From the NCBI RefSeq assembly GCF_025821665.1, contig NZ_JACKSJ010000104.1, positions 18,272-82,271 on the forward strand: 64,000 nt of DNA, given 5' to 3'. The position numbers and the translations under genes were made by a program. This document shows positions 18,229 through 27,371 of this stretch, one piece after another. Within the stretch, counting starts at the first letter, position 1. Each line of letters starts with the position of its first letter. The DNA is from [Mycobacterium] manitobense. GTDB taxonomy: Bacteria > Actinomycetota > Actinomycetes > Mycobacteriales > Mycobacteriaceae. The notes below the pieces were generated by a model. The model did not search any database. It saw only the letters and a list, made by a program, of their open reading frames with translations, and was not told the DNA's origin.

Positions 18229-19545
18229 GTGCGCCTAGCAGCGGATCAGCCGGACGTCTCAGCGCGCCGCGTCGCGGTGCTCTCGGTGCACACGTCACCG
18301 CTGGCCCAGCCCGGGACGGGCGACGCAGGCGGGATGAACGTGTATGTCCTGCAGACCGCGCTGCACATGGCGCGCCGCGGCGTCGAGGTCGAGATCTTCA
18401 CCCGCGCCACGTCGTCGGCCGACCCACCGGTGGTGCGGGTGGCGCCCGGTGTGCTGGTGCGCAACGTCGTCGCCGGACCGTTCGAGGGCCTCGACAAATA
18501 CGACCTGCCGACGCAGCTGTGCGCATTCACCGCGGGGGTGCTGCGCGCCGAGGCCACCCACGAACCGGGCTACTACGACATCGTGCACTCGCACTACTGG
18601 CTGTCGGGTCAGGTGGGCTGGCTGGCCCGCGACCGCTGGGCGGTGCCGCTGGTGCACACCGCGCACACGCTGGCCGCGGTGAAGAACGCCGCGCTCGCCG
18701 AGGGCGACGCGCCGGAACCGCCGTTGCGCGCGGTCGGCGAGCAGCAGGTGGTCGACGAGGCCGACCGGCTGATCGTCAACACCGAGCACGAAGCGCGCGA
18801 ACTGGTTTCGCTGCATCACGCCGACCCGTCGCGCATCGACGTCGTGCATCCCGGGGTCGACCTCGACGTCTTCACCCCTGGCGACAAGGGAGAGGCCCGG
18901 GCCCGGCTCGGCCTGGCCGCCGATGAGGACGTACTGGCCTTCGTCGGCCGGATCCAGCCCCTCAAGGCGCCAGACGTGCTGCTTCGCGCGGCCGCCAAGC
19001 TTCCCGGCGTGCGGGTGCTGATCGCCGGCGGACCGTCCGGCAGCGGGATGGCCACACCCGACGGGCTGGTTCGGCTCGCCGACGAACTGGGTATCGCAGA
19101 CCGCGTGACGTTCCTGCCCCCGCAGTCCCGCGAAGACCTCGTGACGGTCTACCGCGCCGCCGATCTGGTCGCGGTGCCCAGCTACTCGGAGTCCTTCGGT
19201 CTGGTCGCCGTCGAGGCCCAGGCCTGCGGCACCCCCGTGGTGGCCGCTGCGGTCGGCGGCCTGCCCGTCGCCGTGCGTGACGGCGTCACCGGGACCCTCG
19301 TCGACGGTCACGACACCGACGACTGGGCGCATGCGATGAACGCCCTGCTCGAACGCGGGCCGGACACCATGCGCGACGCGGCCGTCGCGCACGCCGCGTC
19401 GTTCTCCTGGGCGCACACCGTCGACGCACTGCTGGCCGGTTACGGGCGGGCCATCTCCGACTACCGCACCCGCCACCCGCGCCGGGACGCGACCACCCGC
19501 CGCGGCGGCAGGCGGTTCTCGATGCGGCGCGGGGTCCGCGCATGA
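18229..19545 (+). CDS. mshA: D-inositol-3-phosphate glycosyltransferase (mycothiol)
   Basis: This enzyme transfers GlcNAc from UDP-GlcNAc to 1L-myo-inositol 1-phosphate, the first step of mycothiol synthesis. It has 438 residues in the GT4 (GT-B) fold. The N-terminal motif [12 protein letters not shown] (about residue 32) binds substrate. C-terminal [14 protein letters not shown] and the [18 protein letters not shown] motif bind UDP-GlcNAc. GTG start at 18229. Its stop overlaps the start of the next gene (ATGA). It may share the upstream Cys-sensing leader through the ROK gene. Confidence 0.96.
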   Translation: MRLAADQPDVSARRVAVLSVHTSPLAQPGTGDAGGMNVYVLQTALHMARRGVEVEIFTRATSSADPPVVRVAPGVLVRNVVAGPFEGLDKYDLPTQLCAFTAGVLRAEATHEPGYYDIVHSHYWLSGQVGWLARDRWAVPLVHTAHTLAAVKNAALAEGDAPEPPLRAVGEQQVVDEADRLIVNTEHEARELVSLHHADPSRIDVVHPGVDLDVFTPGDKGEARARLGLAADEDVLAFVGRIQPLKAPDVLLRAAAKLPGVRVLIAGGPSGSGMATPDGLVRLADELGIADRVTFLPPQSREDLVTVYRAADLVAVPSYSESFGLVAVEAQACGTPVVAAAVGGLPVAVRDGVTGTLVDGHDTDDWAHAMNALLERGPDTMRDAAVAHAASFSWAHTVDALLAGYGRAISDYRTRHPRRDATTRRGGRRFSMRRGVRA

Positions 19546-20072
19546 CCGAACGCGTCCAGAAGATCATCGAGGACACGCTCGTCGAGCACGGGCTGAACTA
19601 CACCCTGCACGCGGGCGCGCGCGGCGGGCTGCCGGGCATCGTGGTAGCCCTGCCCGGCGAGCGCAGGCTGACCACCAACACCATCCTCACCGTCGGCGAG
19701 CACTCGGTGCGCGTCGAGGCGTTCGTCTGCCGCAAGCCCGACGAGAACTTCGAGGGCGTCTACCGCTTCCTGCTCAAGCGGAACCGCCGTCTCTACGGCG
19801 TGGCCTACACGCTGGACAACATCGGCGACATCTACCTCGTCGGCCGGATCGCACTGCCCGCGGTGACCGCCAAGGAGCTCGACAGCGTGCTCGGCCAGGT
19901 GCTCGAGGCCGTCGACAACGACTTCAACACGCTGCTGGAACTCGGCTTCAAATCGTCGATCCAGCGGGAGTGGGAGTGGCGGGTCAAGCGCGGCGAATCG
20001 CTGAAGAACCTGCGCGCATTCGAGCACCTCATCGACGATGCGAGCGACCAGGACGGTGCCGCACAGGCGTGA
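19542..20072 (+). CDS. YbjN-domain protein (Rv0487 type)
   Basis: This 176-residue protein has a YbjN (type III chaperone-like) fold. The N-terminal region reads [17 protein letters not shown] and a central [20 protein letters not shown] strand-helix segment follows. The C-terminal part is charged and helical ([20 protein letters not shown]). It is coupled to mshA by a 4-base overlap. Function is unknown; the mshA linkage is conserved in mycobacteria. Confidence 0.82.
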   Translation: MTERVQKIIEDTLVEHGLNYTLHAGARGGLPGIVVALPGERRLTTNTILTVGEHSVRVEAFVCRKPDENFEGVYRFLLKRNRRLYGVAYTLDNIGDIYLVGRIALPAVTAKELDSVLGQVLEAVDNDFNTLLELGFKSSIQREWEWRVKRGESLKNLRAFEHLIDDASDQDGAAQA

Positions 20073-20085
20073 GAGGATGCCAGCC

Positions 20086-20841
20086 ATGGCTGATTCCGGA
20101 GAATCCACGCTGATCCTGCTCCGCCACGGCGAGAGTGATTGGAACGCGAAGAATCTGTTCACCGGCTGGGTCGACGTCGACCTCACCGACAAGGGCCGGG
20201 CGGAGGCGGCGCGCGCCGGCGAGCTGATGGCCGAGCTGGACCGGCTGCCCGACGTCGTCTACACCTCGCTGCTGCGGCGCGCGATCACCACGGCCAACCT
20301 GGCGCTGGACAAGGCCGACCGGCACTGGATCCCGGTGCACCGCGACTGGCGGCTCAACGAGCGGCACTACGGCGCGCTGCAGGGCCTGAACAAGGCCGAG
20401 ACCAAGGAGAAGTACGGCGACGAGCAGTTCATGACGTGGCGGCGGAGCTACGACACCCCGCCGCCGCCGATCGAAGCGGGCAGCGAGTTCAGCCAGGACA
20501 CCGACCCCCGCTACGCCGACATCGACGGCGGCCCGCTCACCGAGTGCCTGGCCGACGTGGTCGCCCGGTTCGTGCCGTACTTCGAGCAGACCATCGTCCC
20601 GGACCTGCGGGCGGGCCGGACCGTGCTGATCGCCGCGCACGGCAACTCGCTTCGCGCCCTGGTGAAGTACCTGGACAAGATGTCCGACGACGACATCGTC
20701 GGGCTGAACATCCCCACCGGTATCCCACTGCGCTACGACCTGGACTCCGACCTCAAGCCGCTGGTGGTGGGGGGTACCTACCTGGACCCCGAGGCGGCCG
20801 AGGCCGGCGCGGCGGCCGTTGCTTCGCAGGGCGCGAAGTAG
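20086..20841 (+). CDS. gpmA: phosphoglycerate mutase, 2,3-bisphosphoglycerate dependent
   Basis: This glycolytic enzyme interconverts 3- and 2-phosphoglycerate. It has 251 residues. The phospho-His motif [10 protein letters not shown] is at residues 9-18. The second His lies in [15 protein letters not shown] (about 185), and [11 protein letters not shown] is typical of dPGM. The ATG at 20086 fits the family N-terminus. It lies 13 bases after the YbjN gene, with the lysE-like gene of M. tuberculosis absent. Confidence 0.96.
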   Translation: MADSGESTLILLRHGESDWNAKNLFTGWVDVDLTDKGRAEAARAGELMAELDRLPDVVYTSLLRRAITTANLALDKADRHWIPVHRDWRLNERHYGALQGLNKAETKEKYGDEQFMTWRRSYDTPPPPIEAGSEFSQDTDPRYADIDGGPLTECLADVVARFVPYFEQTIVPDLRAGRTVLIAAHGNSLRALVKYLDKMSDDDIVGLNIPTGIPLRYDLDSDLKPLVVGGTYLDPEAAEAGAAAVASQGAK

Positions 20842-20971
20842 CCGTCGGAAGGCCCCGCCCCGGCAAACAGTGGGTTAACGCGGCCCGAACACCTGCTCCT
20901 GGCTCTGTGACATGTCTCGTTTTGGCCGCACGCTGCTGGGATGACGTTCACCGGATGCGTACGCTTTTCGC

Positions 20972-22174
20972 GTGAGCGTGGTTTCCGCGCTGCTGCTGAC
21001 AGCAGTGGTTGCGTTACTCGCCCTGGCCGCCGGGGCCGGGGTGGGTGCGTTGCTGACGCCCCGGATCCTCGAGGCCAGGCAGCGGCGGGCCGTCGAACAG
21101 GCCGGCATCACCGTCTCCCAGATGCTCGCCCACATCGTGTCGGCGTCGCCGACGGGGATCGTCGTGGTCGACACCTTCCGTGACGTCGTCTACTCCAACG
21201 AACGGGCCATCGAGCTGGGCCTGGTGCGGGAGCGTCTGCTCGACGACCGGGCATGGGCCGCGGCCGAGCACACGCTGTCGACCGGTGAGGACGTCGACGT
21301 CGACCTGACCCCGCGCAAGCTGCAGCACCCCGGCCGGTCGGGCCTCTCGGTGCGCGGCCACGTGCGGCTGCTGACCCAGGTCGACCGCCGGTTCGCCGTC
21401 ATCTACGTCGCCGACCAGTCCGAACATGCCCGCATGGAAGCCACCCGCCGGGACTTCGTGGCCAACGTGAGCCATGAGCTGAAAACCCCGGTGGGTGCGA
21501 TGGGCGTGCTGGCCGAGGCCCTGCTGGCCTCGGCGGACGACCCCGACACGGTGCGGCACTTCTCCGAGAAGATGGTCGCCGAGGCGCACCGGCTGGCCGA
21601 CATGGTCGGTGAGCTGATCGAGCTGTCCCGGCTGCAGGGCGGCGAACGGCTGCCCGACCTGGAGATCGTCGAGGTGGACAGCGTGGTGTCCGAGGCCCTG
21701 TCGCGGCACAAGGTGGCCGCCGACAACGCCGACATCGCGATCACCACCGACGCGCCCACCGGGTTCCGCGTGCACGGTGATCAGGCGCTGCTGGTCACGG
21801 CGCTGGCGAACCTGATCTCCAACGCGATCGCCTACTCACCGCACGGGTCGTCGGTGACGATCAGCAGGCGCAGGCGCGGCGACAACATCGAGATCGCGGT
21901 GACCGACCGCGGCATCGGCATCGCGAAGGCCGACCAGGAGCGGGTGTTCGAGCGCTTCTTCCGCGTCGACAAGGCGCGTTCGCGGGCGACCGGCGGCACC
22001 GGCCTCGGGCTGGCGATCGTCAAACACGTGGCCGCGAACCACAACGGATCGATCCGGCTGTGGAGTCAGCCGGGTACGGGGTCGACCTTCACGCTGTCGA
22101 TCCCCGCCTACTTCGGTGTCGACGGCGACACCGCTCACCAGTTCGACCAACGAGAGGACCCCGCCGGACCATGA
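20972..22174 (+). CDS. senX3: sensor histidine kinase SenX3
   Basis: The membrane sensor of the phosphate-limitation pair SenX3-RegX3. It has 400 residues: two N-terminal hydrophobic stretches (about residues 3-29), a PAS-like domain (about 40-140), HisKA with the phospho-His in [12 protein letters not shown] (about 167), and an HATPase domain with [17 protein letters not shown] and [12 protein letters not shown] start at 20972. GTTCACC at 20945-20951 resembles half of a RegX3 site. The stop overlaps the regX3 ATG; the MIRU spacer of M. tuberculosis is absent. Confidence 0.96.
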   Translation: MSVVSALLLTAVVALLALAAGAGVGALLTPRILEARQRRAVEQAGITVSQMLAHIVSASPTGIVVVDTFRDVVYSNERAIELGLVRERLLDDRAWAAAEHTLSTGEDVDVDLTPRKLQHPGRSGLSVRGHVRLLTQVDRRFAVIYVADQSEHARMEATRRDFVANVSHELKTPVGAMGVLAEALLASADDPDTVRHFSEKMVAEAHRLADMVGELIELSRLQGGERLPDLEIVEVDSVVSEALSRHKVAADNADIAITTDAPTGFRVHGDQALLVTALANLISNAIAYSPHGSSVTISRRRRGDNIEIAVTDRGIGIAKADQERVFERFFRVDKARSRATGGTGLGLAIVKHVAANHNGSIRLWSQPGTGSTFTLSIPAYFGVDGDTAHQFDQREDPAGP

Positions 22175-22857
22175 CCAGTGTGTTGATCGTGGAAGACGAA
22201 GAGTCGCTGGCCGATCCGCTGGCGTTCCTGTTGCGCAAGGAGGGCTTCGAGACGACGGTGGTGGTCGACGGCCCGTCGGCGCTCGCCGAATTCGACCGTT
22301 CGGGGGCCGACATCGTGCTGCTCGACCTGATGCTGCCCGGCATGAGCGGCACCGACGTGTGCAAGCAACTGCGGTCGCGGTCGAGTGTGCCGGTGATCAT
22401 GGTGACGGCGCGCGACAGCGAGATCGACAAGGTGGTCGGCCTCGAACTCGGCGCCGACGACTATGTCACCAAGCCGTATTCGGCCCGCGAGCTGATCGCG
22501 CGCATCCGCGCGGTGCTGCGTCGCGGCACCGAGAACGACGAATCCGGCATCGGCGACGGCGTGCTGGAGGCCGGCCCGGTGCGGATGGACGTCGAGCGGC
22601 ACGTCGTCAGTGTGAACGGTGAGGCGATCACGTTGCCGCTCAAGGAGTTCGATCTGCTCGAGTACCTGATGCGCAACAGCGGCCGGGTGCTCACCCGCGG
22701 TCAGCTCATCGACCGGGTGTGGGGCGCGGACTACGTTGGCGACACCAAGACGCTCGACGTCCACGTCAAGCGGCTGAGGTCGAAGATCGAAGCCGATCCC
22801 GCCAATCCGGTGCACCTGGTGACCGTCCGCGGCCTGGGCTACAAGCTCGAGGGCTGA
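22171..22857 (+). CDS. regX3: response regulator RegX3
   Basis: An OmpR/PhoB-family regulator of phosphate-starvation genes. It has 228 residues. The receiver domain (about 2-115) has acidic EDEE, phospho-acceptor Asp in [15 protein letters not shown] context ([10 protein letters not shown], about residue 52) and Lys in [11 protein letters not shown]. The winged-helix output domain (about 130-226) ends with [12 protein letters not shown]. The ATG at 22171 overlaps the senX3 stop. A strong hairpin follows the gene. Confidence 0.97.
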   Translation: MTSVLIVEDEESLADPLAFLLRKEGFETTVVVDGPSALAEFDRSGADIVLLDLMLPGMSGTDVCKQLRSRSSVPVIMVTARDSEIDKVVGLELGADDYVTKPYSARELIARIRAVLRRGTENDESGIGDGVLEAGPVRMDVERHVVSVNGEAITLPLKEFDLLEYLMRNSGRVLTRGQLIDRVWGADYVGDTKTLDVHVKRLRSKIEADPANPVHLVTVRGLGYKLEG

Positions 22858-22872
22858 GTCCGAAACGACGGC

Positions 22873-22903
22873 GGTGGACCCCCTCGCGCGCAGGGGGTCC
22901 ACC
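22873..22903 (+). terminator. intrinsic terminator of senX3-regX3
   Basis: GGTGGACCCCCT (22873-22884) pairs perfectly with AGGGGGTCCACC (22892-22903) around a 7-base loop, followed by TGTCTGTC. It is a 12-bp perfect stem 15 bases after the regX3 stop. Confidence 0.85.
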
Positions 22904-22988
22904 TGTCTGTCGTCACCATTAAGGCGCGACCCCTGCACGAACCGGATGCCGCGACGAAACGTGTCGTGATCGTGCGATTTCAGCAACG

Positions 22989-23018
22989 TTCGCACAGTTA
23001 GCTAAGCTCTGTTAGGCT
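22989..23018 (+). promoter_or_regulatory. candidate promoter of sugar cluster
   Basis: TTCGCA (22989-22994) and TAGGCT (23013-23018) at 18-bp spacing resemble a SigA promoter. It is followed by a leader of about 30 bases to the methyltransferase GTG. A GTTAGCTAAGCTC stretch lies in the spacer. Confidence 0.4.
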
Positions 23019-23054
23019 CCGCATCGGAGTCACCCCTAGAGCGAAGGCCTCAAT

Positions 23055-24326
23055 GTGTCGTGCCGCCTGTGTGCATCTGATCGGCTGATCAGCGTCCTCG
23101 ATCTCGGCGCGACCCCGCCGTGCGAGAAATTCCTCTCGGCCACCGACCTCGAGCTGCCCGAGGCGACATTTCCGCTGCACCTGCGGCTGTGTGCCGACTG
23201 CCTGCTGCTCCAGATCCCCGCGCTGATCACGCCGGAGGACACCTTCACCGAATACGCCTACTTCTCCTCGTTCTCCGACAGCTGGGTCGATCACGCACGC
23301 CAGTTCGTCGGCGGCGCCGTCGAACGGCTGGAGCTGACGCAGAAGTCATTTGTCATCGAAGTTGCCAGCAACGACGGCTACCTTCTTCAACACGTCGTCG
23401 ACGCGGGCGTGCGCTGCCTCGGCATCGAACCGTCGGTGAACGTCGGCGCCGCGGCCGTAGAGCGGGGCGTGCCCACGGTCACTGCGTTCCTCGACGAGGC
23501 GACGGCCCGCGACGTGCGAGCCGAACACGGCGCCGCCGACCTCGTGGTCGCCAACAACGTCTATGCCCACATCCCGGACCTGCTGGGGTTCACCCGCGCG
23601 CTACGTCTGCTGATGGCCGACGACGGCTGGCTGTCGATCGAGGTGCACCACGCACGCAACCTCGTCGAGCTCGCCCAGTTCGACACGATCTACCACGAGC
23701 ACTTCCAGTACTACACAGTGGCTTCGGCCGCGCGGGCGCTCGCAACGGCCGGGCTCGCCGTCGTCGACGTGGAGCTGATCCCCACCCACGGCGGATCGAT
23801 CCGGGTGTGGGCCAGGCCGGAGCCGGTCGCGGGCACGCCGACCGCGCGGGTGGCCGAGGCGCTGGCCGCCGAGGAGGAGGCCGGCCTGCACGACGTCGCC
23901 GGCTACGTCACGCTGCGGCCCCGCGTCGAGCACGTCCGTCATGAACTGCTGCGCTTCCTGCTCGACTGCCGTGCGGCGGGCAAGCGGGTGGTCGGCTACG
24001 GCGCCCCCGGCAAGGGCAACACCCTGCTCAACTACTGCGGCATCCGGTCGGACCTCATCGAGTACACCGTCGACCGCAACCCGTACAAGCACGGCAGGTA
24101 CACCCCCGGCACCCGCATCCCGATCCATTCGGTGGACCGGCTCGAGAAGGACCGGCCCGACGTGATCGTCGTGCTGCCCTGGAACCTCGCCACCGAGATC
24201 ACCGAGCAGCTGGCCTACACGGCCGAATGGGGTGCGCAACTGGCGATCCCGCTGCCGCACCTACAGATCGTCCAGCCCGGCGCGACCACTCCGGCACGCC
24301 GAACCACGAATGGGGACCCCGAATGA
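23055..24326 (+). CDS. sugar C-methyltransferase (zinc-binding, SAM-dependent)
   Basis: This 423-residue protein has the three-part layout of nucleotide-sugar C-methyltransferases such as TylC3 and TcaB9. A zinc module has CRLC and LCADC (about residues 3-6 and 50-54). The SAM domain has VIEVASNDGYLLQH (about 97-110) and catalytic IYHEHFQYYT (about 212). The C-terminal domain has RVVGYGAPGKGNTLLNYCGI (about 312). It likely adds a methyl branch to a keto-sugar nucleotide. The GTG at 23055 gives the Zn motif at the N-terminus. Its stop overlaps the next gene. Acceptor sugar unknown. Confidence 0.85.
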   Translation: MSCRLCASDRLISVLDLGATPPCEKFLSATDLELPEATFPLHLRLCADCLLLQIPALITPEDTFTEYAYFSSFSDSWVDHARQFVGGAVERLELTQKSFVIEVASNDGYLLQHVVDAGVRCLGIEPSVNVGAAAVERGVPTVTAFLDEATARDVRAEHGAADLVVANNVYAHIPDLLGFTRALRLLMADDGWLSIEVHHARNLVELAQFDTIYHEHFQYYTVASAARALATAGLAVVDVELIPTHGGSIRVWARPEPVAGTPTARVAEALAAEEEAGLHDVAGYVTLRPRVEHVRHELLRFLLDCRAAGKRVVGYGAPGKGNTLLNYCGIRSDLIEYTVDRNPYKHGRYTPGTRIPIHSVDRLEKDRPDVIVVLPWNLATEITEQLAYTAEWGAQLAIPLPHLQIVQPGATTPARRTTNGDPE

Positions 24327-25132
24327 AGGTAGTGCTGTTCTGCGGCGGATACGGCATGCGGATGCGCAACGGCGCCGAGGACGTCGTGCCCAAGCCCATG
24401 CAGATGATCGGCCCGCGGCCCCTGATCTGGCACGTGATGCGGTACTACGCGCACTTCGGGCACAAGGACTTCATCCTCTGCCTCGGCTACGGCGCGAGCC
24501 ACATCAAGGACTTCTTCCTGAACTACCAGGAGGCGATGTCGAATGACTTCGTCATCCGCGACGGCCAGGTCGACCTGCTGGACTCCGATATCGCCGACTG
24601 GACGATCACCTTCGTCGACACCGGGCCGGAGTCGCCGATCGGTGAGCGGCTGCGCCGGGTCCGGCACTTCGTCGAGGACGACGAATACTTCCTCGCCAAC
24701 TACGCCGACGTGCTCACCGACGCGCCGATGGACCAGATCGTGGACGAGGTGAAGGCGTCCGGCGCCGCCGCCTCGATGCTGATCGTGCCGCCGCAGTCGT
24801 CGTTCCACTGCGTCGACATCGCCGAAGACGGCAACATCAGCGGCATCACCGCCGTGTCGCGACTCCCGATCTGGGAGAACGGCGGTTTCTTCGTGCTCAA
24901 GACCGCCGACGTGCTCGAGCTGCTCACCGAGAACTGCGACCTCGTCGAGGACGTCTGCGGCAAGCTGGCCGCCCAGGGGAAGCTGTACGGCCACAAGCAC
25001 TTCGGGTTCTGGAAGCCGGCCGACACCTTCAAGGAGCGTGCCGAGCTCGACGCCGGATACCAGCGGGGCGACCGGCCGTGGATGCTCTGGGAGCACTCGA
25101 AGGCGGCTCCGCAGCTCGCACCGGCGACGTGA
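24323..25132 (+). CDS. sugar-1-phosphate nucleotidylyltransferase (RfbF-like)
   Basis: This 269-residue enzyme has the nucleotide-binding signature FCGGYGMRMR at residues 6-15 and PKPM near residue 24. It has the RfbF-like segment PLIWHVMRYYAHFGHKDFIL, which points to glucose-1-phosphate cytidylyltransferase rather than RmlA. The predicted product is a CDP- (or other NDP-) hexose that feeds the neighbouring modifying enzymes. ATG at 24323 overlaps the previous stop; its own stop overlaps the next GTG. The nucleotide used needs assay. Confidence 0.82.
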   Translation: MKVVLFCGGYGMRMRNGAEDVVPKPMQMIGPRPLIWHVMRYYAHFGHKDFILCLGYGASHIKDFFLNYQEAMSNDFVIRDGQVDLLDSDIADWTITFVDTGPESPIGERLRRVRHFVEDDEYFLANYADVLTDAPMDQIVDEVKASGAAASMLIVPPQSSFHCVDIAEDGNISGITAVSRLPIWENGGFFVLKTADVLELLTENCDLVEDVCGKLAAQGKLYGHKHFGFWKPADTFKERAELDAGYQRGDRPWMLWEHSKAAPQLAPAT

Positions 25133-25788
25133 TCGATCTGCAGGCAGGCGATCTGAGCGAGATCGCCGTCCTCGGGGCGCACTGCGACGACATCGCCATC
25201 GGCATGGGTGGCACACTGCTGGCGCTGTCAGAGGCCAACCCCGGCCTGCGTGTGCATGCGCTGGTGCTCAGCGGCGCCGGTACCGAACGTGAGGCCGAGG
25301 AGCGGGCCGCGCTCGCGGCGTTCTGTCCGGGTGCGACGGTGGCCGTGACGATCCTCGACGTGCCCGACGGGCGCGCACCTGCGCACTGGGAGCGGGTGAA
25401 GGACGCGCTGAAGGCGTTTCGCGCGACCTGTTCGCCCGACGTGGTGTTCGCCACGCATCGCGGCGACGCCCACCAGGATCACCGGATGCTCGCCGAACTG
25501 GTGCCCACCGAGTTCCGCGACCAGCTGATCCTGGGTTACGAGATCCTCAAGTGGGAAACCGACACCCCCGCGGTGACGGTGTTCCATCCGCTCGACACCG
25601 CGACGGCCGAGGAGAAGGTCCGGCTGCTGCACAAGCACTATCCGTCCCAGACCGCCAGGGACTGGTTCGACGAACTGTCGTTCCTCGGGCTGTCGCGGCT
25701 GCGCGGCGTACAGTGCCGCAGCAGTCACGCCGAGGCATTCGTGGTCGACAAGGTCGTCGTCAAATTCGGGAAAGGCAACGCCGCATGA
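25129..25788 (+). CDS. PIG-L / LmbE-family deacetylase
   Basis: A 219-residue member of the zinc-dependent GlcNAc deacetylase family. Metal-site motifs are AHCDDIAIGMGG (about residues 14-25; the usual AHPDD has Cys for Pro) and HRGDAHQDHR (about 110-119). It probably removes an acyl group from an amino sugar in this cluster. The GTG at 25129 overlaps the stop of the nucleotidyltransferase, and its stop overlaps the epimerase ATG, so the four genes are translationally coupled. Confidence 0.82.
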   Translation: MIDLQAGDLSEIAVLGAHCDDIAIGMGGTLLALSEANPGLRVHALVLSGAGTEREAEERAALAAFCPGATVAVTILDVPDGRAPAHWERVKDALKAFRATCSPDVVFATHRGDAHQDHRMLAELVPTEFRDQLILGYEILKWETDTPAVTVFHPLDTATAEEKVRLLHKHYPSQTARDWFDELSFLGLSRLRGVQCRSSHAEAFVVDKVVVKFGKGNAA

Positions 25789-26819
25789 CACAACGGGTTC
25801 TGATCACCGGCCACCAGGGATACCTCGGCACCGTGATGGTCCCGGTGCTGCAGGCCGCGGGCCACGACGTCGTGGGCCTGGACAACGGCTACTTCAGCGA
25901 CTGCGTGCTGGGCCAGGCTCCGGTGGACCCGCCCGGCCTGCGCACCGACCTGCGCGACGTGACCGTCGAGGAGCTGCGCGGATTCGACGCGGTGGTGCAC
26001 CTCGCCGCGCTGTCCAACGACCCGCTGGGGGCGCTGGAGCCGCAGATCACCTACGACATCAACCACTGGGCGTCGGTCCGGCTGGCACGGCTGGCCAAGG
26101 ACGCGGGCGTGAAGCGGTTCCTCTACGCGTCGACCTGCTCGGTGTACGGCGCGGCGGGCGACGGGCTGGTCGCCGAGGATGCGCCGCTGCGACCCCTGAC
26201 GCCGTACGCGATCAGCAAGGTCCGCGTCGAGGACGACGTGGCGGCGATGGCCGACGACGACTTCATCCCCGTGTTCCTGCGCAACGCAACGGCCTTCGGC
26301 TTCTCGCCGCGACTGCGCGCGGACATCGTGCTGAACAACCTGGTCGGCCATGCGGTGCTCAGCGGTGTGGTGCGGGTGATGTCGGACGGCACGCCGTGGC
26401 GCCCGCTGGTGCACGCCCGCGACATCGCGCAGGCGTTCGCGGTCTGCCTGTCGGCGCCCGCGGAGACCATCTCGTGCCGGGCGTTCAACGTCGGCGGCGA
26501 GGCGAACAACGTCACCGTGGCGCAGATCGCCAACGAGGTGGTCGATGTCGTACCCGGCTCGACGGTCGCGATCACCGGGGAGAGCGGCGCCGACCCGCGC
26601 TCCTACCGGGTCGACTTCAGCCGGGCCCGCAACGAGCTCGGCTTCGAGGCGGCATGGTCGATCGCCGACGGTGCCGCCGAGCTGTATGCCGCGTACACGG
26701 CAAACGGTCTGCAGCGCAACGACTTCGAACACAAATTCACCCGGTTGGCGCGACTGCAGGAATTGCGTGGCAGCGGAGCGATCGACGAGACGATGCGACG
26801 TGTCAGCGCAATTGCGTGA
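25785..26819 (+). CDS. NAD-dependent epimerase/dehydratase (extended SDR)
   Basis: This 344-residue protein has the Rossmann motif ITGHQGYLG (residues 7-15), STCSVYGAAG (about 117-126) and an intact catalytic YAISK (about 144). It could be a 4-epimerase, 4,6-dehydratase or 4-reductase acting on the cluster's nucleotide sugar. The sequence does not decide which. It is the last gene of the plus-strand operon. Its 3' end overlaps the convergent epimerase gene by 17 bases. Confidence 0.85.
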   Translation: MTQRVLITGHQGYLGTVMVPVLQAAGHDVVGLDNGYFSDCVLGQAPVDPPGLRTDLRDVTVEELRGFDAVVHLAALSNDPLGALEPQITYDINHWASVRLARLAKDAGVKRFLYASTCSVYGAAGDGLVAEDAPLRPLTPYAISKVRVEDDVAAMADDDFIPVFLRNATAFGFSPRLRADIVLNNLVGHAVLSGVVRVMSDGTPWRPLVHARDIAQAFAVCLSAPAETISCRAFNVGGEANNVTVAQIANEVVDVVPGSTVAITGESGADPRSYRVDFSRARNELGFEAAWSIADGAAELYAAYTANGLQRNDFEHKFTRLARLQELRGSGAIDETMRRVSAIA

Positions 26820-27357
26820 GCAGCTCGCCCCAGGTGCCCGCGGCGGCGTCGCGGTCGGAGATGCGCGTCACCGGCAGCGGCCAGTCGATCGCCAGTTCGG
26901 GATCGGCGTGGTGCACCGCGACGTCCTCGGCCGGGTCGTGCGGACGGTCGATGCGGTAGCAGACGTCGGCCGTCTCGGTGAGCGCCTGGAAGCCGTGCAG
27001 GATGCCGGGCGGCACGTACAGGTGACGGAAGTCGTTGTCGTCGAGCAGGAACGACTGGTGCCGTCCGAAGGTCGGCGACGACGGCCGGGCGTCGACGAGC
27101 ACGTCGTGCACCGCGCCGTGCGCGCAGCGGACGAGCTTCGCCTCGCCGCGGCCTCGCCGTCCGTGCAGGCCGCGGATGACACCCCGGGCCGAACGGGACT
27201 GCGAATCTTGCCGGAACGCCGCGGCGGCGCCGGGGGTGCCGAGGTGATCGTCGAAGATGTCTGCGTCGAAGGTGCGGGTGAACAGGCCACGATCGTCACG
27301 GTGCGGCTGCGGGACGAGCACCACCACCCCGGCCAGTTCGGCCTGCTCGATACGCAC
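26803..27357 (-). CDS. dTDP-4-dehydrorhamnose 3,5-epimerase-like protein
   Basis: This 184-residue RmlC-type cupin has the catalytic His region GVIRGLHGRRGR (about residues 60-70), DVLVDARPSSPTFG, a Tyr in CYRIDR and the family ending DPELAIDWPLP. RmlC enzymes epimerise C3 and C5 of 4-keto sugars. Here the dTDP or CDP form is unknown. The GTG start at 27357 is 14 bases from the divergent fusion gene, and its 3' end runs into the plus-strand epimerase gene. Confidence 0.85.
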   Translation of the reverse strand: MRIEQAELAGVVVLVPQPHRDDRGLFTRTFDADIFDDHLGTPGAAAAFRQDSQSRSARGVIRGLHGRRGRGEAKLVRCAHGAVHDVLVDARPSSPTFGRHQSFLLDDNDFRHLYVPPGILHGFQALTETADVCYRIDRPHDPAEDVAVHHADPELAIDWPLPVTRISDRDAAAGTWGELLTQLR

Positions 27358-27371
27358 GAGGACATGCTGCC

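Noticed and set aside
20945..20951. RegX3 box upstream of senX3
   Set aside because: Only one GTTCACC half is visible; without the partner half it is not listed as a site.
23053..23088. Overlapping ATG frame MCRAACVHLIG with two Cys codons at the methyltransferase start
   Set aside because: The Cys codons follow from the zinc motif in the real frame; the ORF overlaps the GTG start, so it cannot be a leader.
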